Below, piece after piece: positions 27,800-37,278 of a DNA stretch of 64,000 nt; the stretch's first letter is position 1; every line of letters begins with the position of its first letter. This DNA is from Pseudomonadota bacterium (GTDB lineage Bacteria > Myxococcota_A > Polyangia > Polyangiales > Polyangiaceae), in the NCBI GenBank assembly GCA_023402175.1, contig JAEXCN010000077.1, positions 3,767 to 67,766 on the forward strand. The letters run 5' to 3'. Below the pieces are notes generated by a model, which saw only the letters and a list, made by a program, of their open reading frames with translations, was not told the DNA's origin and made no database searches. Made by a program: the position numbers and the translations under genes.

Positions 27800-30382
27800 T
27801 CAGTCGACCTTCACCGTGAACTCGACCGGCCCGAAGCGAAGGCTCGCGCCGGCGAAGGCCGGCGTCCACGCATGGGGCGCGATGCGCACGCCGGAGACGT
27901 ACGTCCCATTGTTCGAGCCTTCGTCTCGCACCATGAGCTGACCACCTTCGAACTTCAGCGTCGCGTGAACGCCGCTCACACGTGGCTCGGTGAGCGTGAT
28001 CGGGCACGCGACAGGATCGCGACCGACACGCACCTCGATACCTCCACCGATCGCGAACTGACCGGCAGCGCCGACGATCGTCGCCGACCTCGGCGCCGTG
28101 CCGTACGGATTAGGTGGAGGCGCGAGCTCGCGTGCCTGATGCGCGCTGGTGAGCGGAAACGCGGGCGCGGACGCGGGCGCTCCCGCTGACGCGACCAGCG
28201 CGGACGAAGCCGCGACGGCCGCCGTGGCGATGTCCTTCGGAAGCGGCTGACCGCACGAGAAGCACACCGATGCCTGCCCGGGCATCGCGAGCGTCGTCAT
28301 GCTGCAGGCGGGGCAGCGCACCTCGACCGGTGCGCCCCCCGCTGATGCTAAAGGGTAGCCACCTCCTCCCGACTCGGGTTGTGGTGGTGACGCGACCTGC
28401 AGTGGTGGTGGTGCGGGGGCTGGAACGAACGGCGGCGGTGCAGCGTACGCCTGCGGAGCCGCGTCCTGAGGAGCAGCTCCGTAACCGCCGCCACCACCTG
28501 CCGCCGGCGGATAACCGCCGCCGCCGTAAGGCGGAGCGCCTCCACCTCCGTATCCACCGCCGCCACCATAAGGAGGCGAGCCGTACGGAGGCGGTCCGCC
28601 CGCGACGATCGGCTGGGGCGGAGGTGACCCCGAGCGCTTGCCCTTCCCACCACCGCCGCCGCCGCGCAGGAGCACGACGACGAGGAGCAGGATGACGACG
28701 ACGATGCCCGCCGCGCCGAGGATGATCGGGAGGTTCAGCGGCTTCTTCGACGCCTTCAGCGTGATGACGGTCTCGGCCGACACCCCGCTCGCGCGCTTCG
28801 CCTTGTTGTCGTAGACGACGAGGCGCGTGATCATGTTGTCGCCCTCGCCCTCGAGGAGCTTCTCCTCGTCGGGCACGTTGAGCAGGACGAACGTGTCTCC
28901 CGCCTCGACGGCGCCGCCGCGCATGTTCTGGGCGACGAGCGTCTGGATCGCCTTCTTCGCGACCTCGGGATCGTTCTTGTTGACGTTCTGGTTCGGGTTC
29001 GTGCCCGCGGGGACGAAGTAGGCCTCTGCCCGGTTCTTGTCGCCGCCCCAGCAGAAGTCGCCGTAGACGCGGAACGTGCCTCCCGGATGCACCGGATTGG
29101 CCTCCGCCTCGGCCTTCGTCTGCGCCATGTTGATGTCGAGCGGCCACTCCGTCGGGTTCACGCCGATGGGGACGTCCTTGAAGGAGCCGTCCGGCTTCAC
29201 CGCCGTCGGTCCCTGGAACACGAGGTTGAACGTCTGCTCGGCCGTCGACGCGAGGCACGAGAGCCGCCACTTGACGACCCACATCGCGTTGAAGCGCGAC
29301 TTGACGAGCGACAGGATCGTCGTTGCCTTCGATACACCCTGGCCCGCGCGGACGATGTCGAAGAACCCGCCGATCTCGGGGTTCGAGATGTCCTGCATGA
29401 ACTGCATGTCGTTCAGGGCGTAGATGTCGTTCGTGAAGCCCTTCGCGTTCGGGAAGTAGATCGAGATGACCGGCAGCGGTGTCTTCGGCGCGAGCGGGTT
29501 GTCCTCGGGGAAGCGGCCCTTGTTGAAGTACTGCTTCAGGCCCTCGGCGCTAATCGCGGCGCTCGCGGCGTCCTCGCGGCCGGAGCCGTTCGAGAGCAGC
29601 ACCATTGCCTGGTGCATCGGGATGTTCTGGATCGAGCCCGTGTTGCCCAGGTCACCGAACGACTTGGTGATGTTCTTGATCTGGTTGAACAGCGGGCGCC
29701 CGCGCTGGTGCGACGGTGACGGGGACGGGTTCGCCTGCAAGATCGAGACGAGCTGCGCCTTCTGCGCCGCCGTCACCCACGCCGAGTTCGCGACGTAGGG
29801 GCTGATGCGGTCGTCGAAAATGATCAGCTTCGCGAGGTCGTTCGGACCGAGCGCGCTGATGATCTGGTTCGCCACCTCGCGCGCATCCGCGTACCGCGGG
29901 CCCATGAGGCTCGAGGCGTCGAGCGCGATCAGCCACGCGGTGCCGACGAGCGGGTCCTTCGTCGACGCACCCCACGTCGCCTTCGACACGAGCTTCGCCG
30001 GGTTCTCGCCGCCGTCGACACGCGTGAGAAGCTGCGCGCCGCTGTCGGGGAACTGGAACGCCTTCCACATGACGTTCTTCTGCTCGACGGCGTTCGAGAT
30101 GCAGTCGAGCACGGCGTCGCCACGCTGCGAGCCGCAGCCCGCGTTCGTGACGACCTCGCTCATCGGTGTGAACTGCACGAGCTCGACGACCGTCGTGAGG
30201 ACGGGTTGCCCGTCCTGGAGGCCGGCGCGCGGATCGATCCGGAGGATGTGCGCCTCCGGCAGCGCGAACGACGTCCGAGCGAAGAGCAGGATCACAAGGG
30301 CGGTGACCCATGCGAACAGGGACCCCAGGCCTGACCACTTGGAGAGTCTCACGCGCGCGAGACTACTACACAACGGGCGCAA
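27800..30382 (-). CDS. vWA-like and FHA domain membrane protein
   Basis: An 860-residue protein with an N-terminal signal or anchor (about 19-40). A large extracytoplasmic region includes a vWA-like fold around LIALDASSLMGP; the MIDAS motif DxSxS is incomplete (the last Ser is Leu), so metal binding is uncertain. A transmembrane helix lies near 575-595, followed by a Gly/Pro/Tyr-rich linker, a zinc ribbon (CPAC, CFSCG) and a C-terminal FHA domain (VRVGRDP, GVHATL, SNNGTYVSG). The orientation suits a transducer reading phosphothreonine inside the cell. It sits in the phospho-signalling operon. Confidence 0.85.
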   Translation of the reverse strand: MRPLCSSLARVRLSKWSGLGSLFAWVTALVILLFARTSFALPEAHILRIDPRAGLQDGQPVLTTVVELVQFTPMSEVVTNAGCGSQRGDAVLDCISNAVEQKNVMWKAFQFPDSGAQLLTRVDGGENPAKLVSKATWGASTKDPLVGTAWLIALDASSLMGPRYADAREVANQIISALGPNDLAKLIIFDDRISPYVANSAWVTAAQKAQLVSILQANPSPSPSHQRGRPLFNQIKNITKSFGDLGNTGSIQNIPMHQAMVLLSNGSGREDAASAAISAEGLKQYFNKGRFPEDNPLAPKTPLPVISIYFPNAKGFTNDIYALNDMQFMQDISNPEIGGFFDIVRAGQGVSKATTILSLVKSRFNAMWVVKWRLSCLASTAEQTFNLVFQGPTAVKPDGSFKDVPIGVNPTEWPLDINMAQTKAEAEANPVHPGGTFRVYGDFCWGGDKNRAEAYFVPAGTNPNQNVNKNDPEVAKKAIQTLVAQNMRGGAVEAGDTFVLLNVPDEEKLLEGEGDNMITRLVVYDNKAKRASGVSAETVITLKASKKPLNLPIILGAAGIVVVILLLVVVLLRGGGGGGKGKRSGSPPPQPIVAGGPPPYGSPPYGGGGGYGGGGAPPYGGGGYPPAAGGGGGYGAAPQDAAPQAYAAPPPFVPAPAPPPLQVASPPQPESGGGGYPLASAGGAPVEVRCPACSMTTLAMPGQASVCFSCGQPLPKDIATAAVAASSALVASAGAPASAPAFPLTSAHQARELAPPPNPYGTAPRSATIVGAAGQFAIGGGIEVRVGRDPVACPITLTEPRVSGVHATLKFEGGQLMVRDEGSNNGTYVSGVRIAPHAWTPAFAGASLRFGPVEFTVKVD

Positions 30383-30437
30383 TGGCGCTGCGGCCGTTGC
30401 GCCCGTTCGTCGGGAAATCGCGCGGGGTGGTCAGCGA

Positions 30438-31562
30438 CTAGACGCGACTGATGACCTTCACGATCGTCGTGAAGCCGCCGAAGCGGATCTTGTCGCCATC
30501 GCGGAGGTCGCGCTTCCCGTTGAAGCCGATGTGCTCCTCGTTGACGAACGTGCCGTTCGTGGAGCCGGTGTCCTCGATCTGGACCGTGCCCGAGACGCCG
30601 TCGACGACGATGGCGGCATGGCGCGACGAGATCGTCGCGTCCGAGAGCGGGATGTCGACCTGCTCGCCGGAGTTCGCGCGGCCGATCGTCTTGCGCCCTC
30701 CGTTGAGGGGCCAGAAGTCGCCCTGCGTGTTCGCCTGGTACGAGACGAGGAAGCCGCGAAGCGCGTTCGGCGGCAGGTTCGGCGGCGCGCCGACGGCCGG
30801 AGCAGCGGCAGCGTCCGGGCCCGCAGGAGCAGGACTTCCGGGGAAACCGCCATTTTGCGGCGGCGGGAAGCCAGGCTGGCCTCCGAAGCCTTGCTGCTGC
30901 GCAGGCGGCGGCGGCGCGCCGAAGCCCTGCTGCGGAGGAGGCGGCGGGGCATAACCACCACCGCCGAAGCCGCCCTGCTGCGGAGGCGGTGCGCCGAAGC
31001 CGCCGGGCTGCTGGCCGTAGCCGCCATACTGCGCGTTCGGATCTTGGTACGACTGGCCGTACTGCGCGTTCGGATCGGGGTACGGCTGGCCGTAGCCCGG
31101 ATCACCGCCGAAGCCCTGCTGCGGAGGCGGAGCACCGAAGCCACCCGGACCTGCGGGCGCTCCGTATTGCTGCTGTCCGCCGAAGCCCTGCTGCGGAGGC
31201 GGAGCACCGAAGCCGGGCTGCGGAGGCTGCTGGCCATAACCGCCGCCGTATTGATCGTTCGCGAACGGCATCGCGTCGAGCGCGATGGGATGACCGTGCG
31301 GGCAGTAGCTCGCGCCGGGCGCGATGTCGTGGCCCATCTGGCAGCGCAGCGGCGCGCCCGGATGACCCGGCGGTGCACCGTAGGCACCCGGCGGTGGAGC
31401 ACCGAAGCCACCCTGCTGCGGAGGCGGCTGGCCGAAGCCTCCTTGCTGGGGAGGAGGAGCGCCGAATCCCGCAGGCGCGCCCATCACGACGGGCGTACCG
31501 CAGATGTTGCAAAACTTGTCCGACGGTTGAGGGATCGCGCCGCACTGCGGACAGGGGTTCAT
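30438..31562 (-). CDS. Zinc-ribbon and FHA domain protein with Gly/Pro/Gln-rich linker
   Basis: A 374-residue protein. It starts at MNPCPQCG, a zinc ribbon with CPQC and CNIC pairs; GGAGA lies upstream as a ribosome site. The middle (about 30-260) is a low-complexity linker of repeated FGAPPPQQGG units. The last 100 residues are an FHA domain (IGRANSGEQ, SSRHAAI, STNGTFVNE). It is the first gene of the operon that continues through vWA-FHA, PP2C, kinase and TPR genes, and probably binds phosphorylated partners. Confidence 0.85.
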   Translation of the reverse strand: MNPCPQCGAIPQPSDKFCNICGTPVVMGAPAGFGAPPPQQGGFGQPPPQQGGFGAPPPGAYGAPPGHPGAPLRCQMGHDIAPGASYCPHGHPIALDAMPFANDQYGGGYGQQPPQPGFGAPPPQQGFGGQQQYGAPAGPGGFGAPPPQQGFGGDPGYGQPYPDPNAQYGQSYQDPNAQYGGYGQQPGGFGAPPPQQGGFGGGGYAPPPPPQQGFGAPPPPAQQQGFGGQPGFPPPQNGGFPGSPAPAGPDAAAAPAVGAPPNLPPNALRGFLVSYQANTQGDFWPLNGGRKTIGRANSGEQVDIPLSDATISSRHAAIVVDGVSGTVQIEDTGSTNGTFVNEEHIGFNGKRDLRDGDKIRFGGFTTIVKVISRV

Positions 31563-31727
31563 CGTCGATGTCTCCGTGCACGCCGAGCACGTCGTGCGTG
31601 CGCGAGTGAGCATATCGGAGAAACGAAATAAAAAGGAACTGCGTCGACCGAACCGATCCCGCCGGAGAAAGCCCCCCGCCATCGGCCCGTCGTCGACTTG
31701 CGGCTGAGGTCGGTCGCCGCTCGGTGC
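31563..31727. promoter_or_regulatory. Likely promoter region of the phospho-signalling operon
   Basis: The region between the larC stop and the FHA gene contains the only clearly AT-rich patch nearby (about 31620-31642, AAATAAAAAGG on the plus strand). It may serve as promoter for the FHA operon or as a terminator U-tract after larC. No clear hexamers are seen. Confidence 0.3.
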
Positions 31728-33296
31728 TTATCGAAGCGAGGCGCTCGCCAGGAGGGCGGCTTCGATGACCTCGCGGACCGGGACCCGGTGCGTCCGTGCA
31801 GCCTGCTGGCATGCATCGAGCTCGGGCTTCCGCTGCGGAGGACCGAACGGGCCGCCGGCGATCTTGATCGGGATCGGGCCATAGGGCGTCGTGACGTTCT
31901 CGATCCTCCGCGGTCGCTCGACACGATCGACGGCGTAACGTCGGACGCCCAGCGTCGTCGATTCGCGGAGCATCACGCCCGCGATCTCGTCGGCGCGCGA
32001 GGCCTCGCACACCGCTCCGAGGAGCTGGCCGGGCCTCCCCTTCTTCATCGTGAGCGGCGCCGTCCACGCATCGAGCGCGCCGGCCTCGAGCAGCGACGTG
32101 ATGCACGTCGCGAGCAGCTCGCCCGTCGCGTCGTCGAGGTTCGCCTCGAGCACGACGTGCGTTCCGCGCTCGCGCTTCTTCGTTTCGTCGGCCGGTTCGC
32201 CGAGCACGACGCGGAGGAGGTTCGGCCGATCCGGAAGATTCGCCGTGCCCGCGCCCCAGCCGGTGCGCTCGGGCCTCATCGCGGGCCAGCGCGCCGACTC
32301 GGTCGCGTGCGCGCCGACGATGGCGGCTCCGGTCGGGGTGACGAGCTCGAACGCGATCCCGCCGTCGTACGTCGGAAGCCCCTTCAAGCACTCGACCACC
32401 GCGGGTGCCGGCAGCGGAAGGATCCCGTGCCTGGCCTTCGTCCGCCCATGCCCCATCGGAAGCGGCGAGACGACGACGCGGGCTCCGAGATAGTCGAGCG
32501 CAGCCGCGCTCCCGACGACGTCGACGATCGCGTCCACTCCGCCGACTTCGTGGAAGTGCACCTCCTCGATCGGCATGCGGTGCACCCTCGCCTCCGACGC
32601 CGCGAGCCGCTCGAACGTCGCGATCGCCTTCGAGGCGATGCCCTCGGGCAGCTTCGCCTTCTCGATCATCTTCCGGATCGCGCCCCACGTCCGCTCCGGC
32701 TGCTTCGCGTCGAGGTGCACGTCGAACGCCGTCGCCACGATCCCGCTGCGCTCTCGCGTCCCGAAATGCAGATGGAACCCGGTGAGCTTCAGCCGCGCGA
32801 CCGCGTCTTCGATCACCTCCTGGGGGACGCCAAGGTCGACGAGCGCCGCGATGACCATGTCCCCAGCCAGCCCCGACGGCGCATCGAAGAAGAGAATCTT
32901 CCCTTTCCCCGCCCCCCGCGGGAGCGTCGCCTGCCCCGGCGCGTGCGCATGCGCGTGCGAATGCGAGTGCCCCTCGTGCTCGTGCTCGTGCTCGTCATCG
33001 TGCGAGTGCGAGTGCGAGTGCGAGTGCGCGTGCGAGTGCGAATGCGCGTGCCCCTCTTCCTCATGCAACTCGTCGATCGAGTGCGAGTGGTCGTGCTCGT
33101 GCCCGTCATCGTGAGCATGCGCATGCGAATGCGCATGCGTGTGCGGATGCACGTGCGCCTTCCCGCCATGCGAATGCGGGTGGGCGTGCTCGTGGACATG
33201 CGCATGCCGGTGCGTCGCGGAAGCCGCCTTCGACCTCTTCAGCTGCCCCTTCGGCTTCGCCTTGCTCTTCCCCGCCTTCTTCTTGGCGCTGCCCAC
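31728..33296 (-). CDS. larC: LarC, nickel-pincer cofactor biosynthesis, with His-rich N-terminus
   Basis: A 522-residue protein. From about residue 133 it matches LarC: FFDAPSGLAGDMVIAALVDLG, HFHEVGGVDAIVDVVG, and LPLPAPAVVE. LarC is the CTP-dependent nickel insertase that completes the nickel-pincer cofactor. The N-terminus is unusual: residues 29-118 contain 38 His, mostly alternating with Ala, Ser or Glu. Such tails bind nickel or zinc. The gene follows larB at a one-base gap, so both are co-transcribed. No larA or larE lies in the window. Confidence 0.93.
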   Translation of the reverse strand: MGSAKKKAGKSKAKPKGQLKRSKAASATHRHAHVHEHAHPHSHGGKAHVHPHTHAHSHAHAHDDGHEHDHSHSIDELHEEEGHAHSHSHAHSHSHSHSHDDEHEHEHEGHSHSHAHAHAPGQATLPRGAGKGKILFFDAPSGLAGDMVIAALVDLGVPQEVIEDAVARLKLTGFHLHFGTRERSGIVATAFDVHLDAKQPERTWGAIRKMIEKAKLPEGIASKAIATFERLAASEARVHRMPIEEVHFHEVGGVDAIVDVVGSAAALDYLGARVVVSPLPMGHGRTKARHGILPLPAPAVVECLKGLPTYDGGIAFELVTPTGAAIVGAHATESARWPAMRPERTGWGAGTANLPDRPNLLRVVLGEPADETKKRERGTHVVLEANLDDATGELLATCITSLLEAGALDAWTAPLTMKKGRPGQLLGAVCEASRADEIAGVMLRESTTLGVRRYAVDRVERPRRIENVTTPYGPIPIKIAGGPFGPPQRKPELDACQQAARTHRVPVREVIEAALLASASLR

Positions 33297-33297
33297 G

Positions 33298-34074
33298 TCA
33301 GCCCTTCTTCCGCAGCCGCATGATCCTCGCCGCCGCGAAGGCCGCGCCGAACCCGTTGTCGATGTTCACGACGGTGATCCCCGACGCGCAGCTCGTCAGC
33401 ATCCCACAGAGCGCGGTCATCCCGCCCTGCGCCGCGCCGTAGCCGATCGAGGTCGGCACCGCGACCACCGGCACGTCGACGAGCCCGCCGACGACGCTCG
33501 CGAGCGCGCCTTCCATCCCGGCGATGACGATGATGACCGCCGCGTTCTCGAGCTGCGGCCGCTTGTGGAGCAGCCGGTGAATTCCGGCGACGCCGACGTC
33601 GAAGACGCGATCGAACGGGATGCCGAGCATGCGCATCGTCTCCGCGCACTCCTCGGCGACCGGCATGTCGCTCGTCCCGGCGCTGACGAGCGCCACCTTC
33701 GGCGCAACGGGGAGCTCGCCCGACGGATGCGGCGTCGGCGCTTGCTCGAGCGTGCACGTCCGCGCGATCGCGTTGTGCCGCACCGCAGGCATCTCCCGGA
33801 GAAGAGCCGCCGCCTTCGTGTCGTCGATCCGCGTCACGAGGACGTTCTGCCCGGTGCGGGCGAGCTCGCGCGCGATGTCGATGATCTGTTCGGCTGTCTT
33901 TCCGTCGCCGAGGATCACCTCGGGTACGCCCTGCCGGAGCGCGCGGTGGTGGTCCACCACCGCGAACCCGAGATCGGCAAACGGGAGCTGGCGCAGCTCC
34001 GCGACCGCGTCGGCTACCTGCATCCCTCCGCTCTGGACGCGGAGGAGCAACTCCCTCAAGCGAGCTTCGTCCAC
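33298..34074 (-). CDS. larB: LarB, nickel-pincer cofactor biosynthesis carboxylase
   Basis: A 258-residue protein. The C-terminal half is an AIR-carboxylase (PurE)-like domain with SAGTSDMPVAEE, AGMEGALASVVGGL and VPTSIGYGAAQGG, as in LarB, which carboxylates and hydrolyses nicotinic acid adenine dinucleotide to start the nickel-pincer cofactor. Length agrees with LarB. It is just upstream of larC. Only 35 bases separate its start from the divergent gene at 34110. Confidence 0.93.
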   Translation of the reverse strand: MDEARLRELLLRVQSGGMQVADAVAELRQLPFADLGFAVVDHHRALRQGVPEVILGDGKTAEQIIDIARELARTGQNVLVTRIDDTKAAALLREMPAVRHNAIARTCTLEQAPTPHPSGELPVAPKVALVSAGTSDMPVAEECAETMRMLGIPFDRVFDVGVAGIHRLLHKRPQLENAAVIIVIAGMEGALASVVGGLVDVPVVAVPTSIGYGAAQGGMTALCGMLTSCASGITVVNIDNGFGAAFAAARIMRLRKKG

Positions 34075-34109
34075 GCGACTCTCTTAGCCCAAGCTATAAC
34101 TCTTGCGCC

Positions 34110-34661
34110 ATGCCCTTGCCGCTTGCCCTTCCCATCGGTCTCTTGATTGGGATGAGCCTCGCCTGGCTGGCTCGTGTCGAGCTGGCGCGATCCGAGGTCC
34201 CTCTCGTGCTCGCGCGCCCGTTCCTCGTCGCGGCCGCGCTTGGCGCGATCGTCTATGCGCCGGTCGTCGCGTACTTCGTCGCCATGCACGGCGACTGGGC
34301 CTACCTCTACCTCGTCCGCTACAGCCGCATCCCTTCCGCGCTCGATCTCACGCTCGTCCTGGTCGCGGCCGCGCAGGTTCCGCTCGGATTCGCGCTCGCG
34401 AGCCCGTGGGCGATGGCGAAACGCGGCTCGGCCCTCCTCAAGATCGGCGCCGTCCTCGGAGTGCTCTTGCTCGCGGGCTGCATCGTCGCTTCGCGTAGGC
34501 TCGCCGTGAGCGCGTCGTACGCGCAATTCCACGGCGGGTTCGCCGTCATGCCGCTCGGCAAGACGCCGCTTGGTCGTGCTGTCCTCCTGAGCTGGGCGGC
34601 ACTGCTCGCTGGCTACGGTTGGAGCGCACACGTCCTACGGGCCTCGCGTACGGCCTCTTAG
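34110..34661 (+). CDS. Hypothetical multi-pass membrane protein
   Basis: A 183-residue protein with about five hydrophobic helices and few charged residues. The first 20 residues form an uncleaved membrane segment. No family is recognised. A TATAAC at 34095-34100 lies just upstream of the ATG and could be a -10 of a short-leader transcript, but this is weak. Confidence 0.7.
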   Translation: MPLPLALPIGLLIGMSLAWLARVELARSEVPLVLARPFLVAAALGAIVYAPVVAYFVAMHGDWAYLYLVRYSRIPSALDLTLVLVAAAQVPLGFALASPWAMAKRGSALLKIGAVLGVLLLAGCIVASRRLAVSASYAQFHGGFAVMPLGKTPLGRAVLLSWAALLAGYGWSAHVLRASRTAS

Positions 34662-34686
34662 CGGCGTGTGCTATGACATCCTCAGG

Positions 34687-35271
34687 ATGTGGGTTCGCGG
34701 CGCGGCAATTCGTCCCGTGCCTCCGTACGCGGTGGTAGGACGCGACGTCCTCGATCACGTCGAGGAGGAGCTGGCCGACGGCGGTCTGGACGCGAAGTCG
34801 GAGCTCGATGACGCGTTCGAGCGCTTCGAGCGGACGCAGCCCGCGCTCGCGCAACACACGGCGGACATCCTGGCGCGGCCGCTCGACGAGACGGCGCTCG
34901 CGCTCGGATATTTCCTCACGATCGCCGTCTGGCTCGCGTTCGAGCGGGCGTTCGGCTCGCGACTCGCCGAGGTCTCGGAAGAAGGGCGCCAGGCAGCCGA
35001 AGCCGCGCTGGAGCTCGAAGAACAGCTCCGGGCGACGAACGCGCACGAGCCGCTCGAGCTCGAAGACGTGATGGCGATCGAGCAGCCGGGCATCCTCTCG
35101 TTCATCAACGAGCACGTCGACGCGGCGCTCGAGCCGCAGGACGGTGACACGCGCGAGGTCGACGTCGACGACGTCCACGTCGTCTACCGGAACGTGCTCG
35201 TGCAGACGCTCGCACTCTCGCATGCGGTGCTGTCGACCACCGGCGCACGCCCGCGCGAGATGCTGGCGTGA
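34687..35271 (+). CDS. Hypothetical acidic helical protein
   Basis: A 194-residue protein starting at MWVRG. A GTG at 34666 in the same frame would add seven residues. It has a helical, acidic composition with many Glu and Ala (EEGRQAAEAALELEEQL). One weakly hydrophobic stretch (LALGYFLTIAVWLAF) may contact a membrane. No known domain is recognised. It follows the membrane-protein gene by about 25 bases, so the two may be co-transcribed. Confidence 0.65.
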   Translation: MWVRGAAIRPVPPYAVVGRDVLDHVEEELADGGLDAKSELDDAFERFERTQPALAQHTADILARPLDETALALGYFLTIAVWLAFERAFGSRLAEVSEEGRQAAEAALELEEQLRATNAHEPLELEDVMAIEQPGILSFINEHVDAALEPQDGDTREVDVDDVHVVYRNVLVQTLALSHAVLSTTGARPREMLA

Positions 35272-35356
35272 CTGTCCGTCCCGCTGCCTGACCGACCGCC
35301 AGCCGAGCTCGACGGTCAGCGATGACAGAGGGCGCTGCCGGATCTAGCGTGCGCGC

Positions 35357-36394
35357 ATGCAGACCGAAGCGATGGTGATGATGACCACGGGCGGGCCCGA
35401 GGTCCTCGAACGGAAGACGATCGAGCTCGCCGAGCCCGGAGCCCGCGAGGTCCGCATCCGCGTGCGGGCAGTCGCGCTCAATCACATCGACATCTGGGGC
35501 CGCCGGGGTCTGCCGCACTTCAAGTACGAGTTCCCGCATCGCCTCGGCGCCGACATCGCCGGCGAGGTCGAGGCGCTCGGACCGGGAGCGACCGGCGCGA
35601 AGGTCGGCGACAAGGTGCTGGTGAACCCGGGCCTGTCGTGCGGCGCGTGCGAGCGCTGCCTCCTCGGCGAGGACGTGTTCTGCCGGAGCTACCGCATCCT
35701 CGGCGAGAACACGCAAGGCGGGTATTCACGGCACATCGTCGTTCCGGACGCGAACCTCTTGCCGATGCCGCCCTCCCTCTCGTTCGAAGAAGCCTCGGCG
35801 ATCCCGCTCTGCTTCCTCACGGCATGGCAGATGGTCGTGCGGAAGGGACAGGTCCGCGCCGGACAGACGGTGCTCGTCCAGGCCGCCGGCAGCGGTGTCT
35901 CGAGCGCGGCGATCCAGATCGCGAAGATGCACGGCGCGCGCGTCATCACGACGACCGGGACCGAGGAGAAGGCGAAGCACGCGCGCGAGCTCGGCGCCGA
36001 CGAGGTCATCAATTACTCGACGCACGACTTCGTCGCGGAGACGAAGCGGCTCACGAACAAGAAAGGCGTCGACCTCGTCATCGAGCACGTCGGCGGCGAG
36101 GTCCTCGCGAAGAGCATCCTCGCGGCCGCGTGGGGCGGACGCATCGTCACGTGCGGCGCGACCACCGGATTCACGCCCCAGATCGATCTCCGCCACGTGT
36201 TCTTCCGCCAGGTCCAGATCATCGGCTCGACGATGGGCCCGAAGGGCGATCTGTTCGGCATCCTCCGTCACGTCGAGGAAGGAAAGCTCCGTCCGGTGGT
36301 CGATCGAGTGATGCCTCTGTGGGACGCCGCTCTTGCGCATCGCCTGCTCGAGGAGCGCAAGGTCTTCGGAAAGATCGTGCTCGCCGTCGATTGA
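35357..36394 (+). CDS. Zinc-binding alcohol dehydrogenase/quinone oxidoreductase-type enzyme
   Basis: A 345-residue medium-chain dehydrogenase. The structural zinc is bound by four Cys (residues 95, 98, 101 and 109 in CGACERC and DVFC). The nucleotide site is VLVQAAGSGVSS, with the acidic or polar TTTGTEEK after it. The usual catalytic zinc ligands are altered: the Cys position reads LNHIDIWGRRG and the following motif reads HRLGADIAGE in place of GHE. The enzyme therefore resembles the quinone oxidoreductase or crotonyl-type reductases that keep only the structural zinc. The substrate is unknown. Confidence 0.85.
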   Translation: MQTEAMVMMTTGGPEVLERKTIELAEPGAREVRIRVRAVALNHIDIWGRRGLPHFKYEFPHRLGADIAGEVEALGPGATGAKVGDKVLVNPGLSCGACERCLLGEDVFCRSYRILGENTQGGYSRHIVVPDANLLPMPPSLSFEEASAIPLCFLTAWQMVVRKGQVRAGQTVLVQAAGSGVSSAAIQIAKMHGARVITTTGTEEKAKHARELGADEVINYSTHDFVAETKRLTNKKGVDLVIEHVGGEVLAKSILAAAWGGRIVTCGATTGFTPQIDLRHVFFRQVQIIGSTMGPKGDLFGILRHVEEGKLRPVVDRVMPLWDAALAHRLLEERKVFGKIVLAVD

Positions 36395-36428
36395 CGCGCA
36401 AGCACGCGAGTGAGGACTCGGGCTCGCA

Positions 36429-36450
36429 TCTGCTGCCAGCGAGCAGCAGA
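36429..36450 (+). terminator. Hairpin after the dehydrogenase gene
   Basis: TCTGCTGC (36429-36436) pairs with GCAGCAGA (36443-36450) around a 6-base loop. It lies about 35 bases after the stop codon. A run of T is absent, so it is only a probable terminator. Confidence 0.35.
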
Positions 36451-36509
36451 CGCGAAAGACGCCCGGTTCTTCCTTGCCTGATGCGGGCGATGTGCCACGT
36501 TGGCGAGCC

Positions 36510-37250
36510 ATGCACATCCGAGCAGCTCTCGCTGCCGTCGTCGCGCTCGCAGCACTTCCCGCGCACGCAGACGATCGTTCTTCTGCCGCCGGCGCCTTCG
36601 CGCTCTCGCTCGACGGCGCCGAGAGCGGATTCGTGCGCTCGATGCCGGGGACGGACGGCACGAAGAAGACGCTCGTCATCTCCACCGAGCAACCGTCGGC
36701 TCCCCTCCTCGGCACCGTGCGCGCATTCCTCGACGGCAAGGCGTCGAAGAAGAGCATCGTCCTCTCCACGTCCGCGGTGATCCAGAAGGCCAGCGACGCG
36801 CGGCTCGTCGACGTGCGCCTTCCGAGCTACGCCGGCGGCGCGAACGACATCGCTCTCACGTTCGAGGTCGGCTCGACGTCGAGCAGCCCGTCGCTCCGCG
36901 CCGTGAGCGACAAGGCGAAGCCATCGGGGCTGAAGCTCGCCGGCTTCCGCCTCTCGATCGGCGATCTCCCGACGAGCGAGGCGACACGGCTCGATGCGGT
37001 CGCGGTGAAGAACAAGGAAGGCGCCGCGATCCCGGGCGCGTTCACGTTCGACGTCCCGTCGCGCGATGCGCCGCTCTATCTCGCGTGGACGAAGAAGCCG
37101 ACCGCACGAGACGGCTCGATCGAATACGTGTCCGCGAGCGGTGAGCCCGTGCTCGCCGTCAAGCTCGGCGCCTGCACGCCGACGTCGGCGAAGATCGACG
37201 GCCCGGTCACGCACGTCGTCGTGCAGTGCGCGCGCGCCCGCGCGTCTTGA
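36510..37250 (+). CDS. Hypothetical secreted protein
   Basis: A 246-residue protein starting at MHIRAALAAVVALAALPAHA, a Sec signal with an AHA cleavage site. The rest is a polar beta-rich domain with a pair of Cys near the end (LGACTPTS, VVQCARARAS). The longer frame from 36474 has no better start. No family is recognised. It is monocistronic and converges with the next gene. Confidence 0.75.
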   Translation: MHIRAALAAVVALAALPAHADDRSSAAGAFALSLDGAESGFVRSMPGTDGTKKTLVISTEQPSAPLLGTVRAFLDGKASKKSIVLSTSAVIQKASDARLVDVRLPSYAGGANDIALTFEVGSTSSSPSLRAVSDKAKPSGLKLAGFRLSIGDLPTSEATRLDAVAVKNKEGAAIPGAFTFDVPSRDAPLYLAWTKKPTARDGSIEYVSASGEPVLAVKLGACTPTSAKIDGPVTHVVVQCARARAS

Positions 37251-37278
37251 TCGCGAAGAGCGCGTGCCCGATGCACTG

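Noticed and set aside
32941..33210. Simple-sequence repeat of GCGAGTGCGAATGC type
   Set aside because: It encodes the His-rich tail of LarC and needs no separate explanation beyond that protein feature.
34095..34100. TATAAC as a -10 promoter element for the gene at 34110
   Set aside because: There is no matching -35 and it would leave a leader of only a few bases; the evidence is too thin for a feature.
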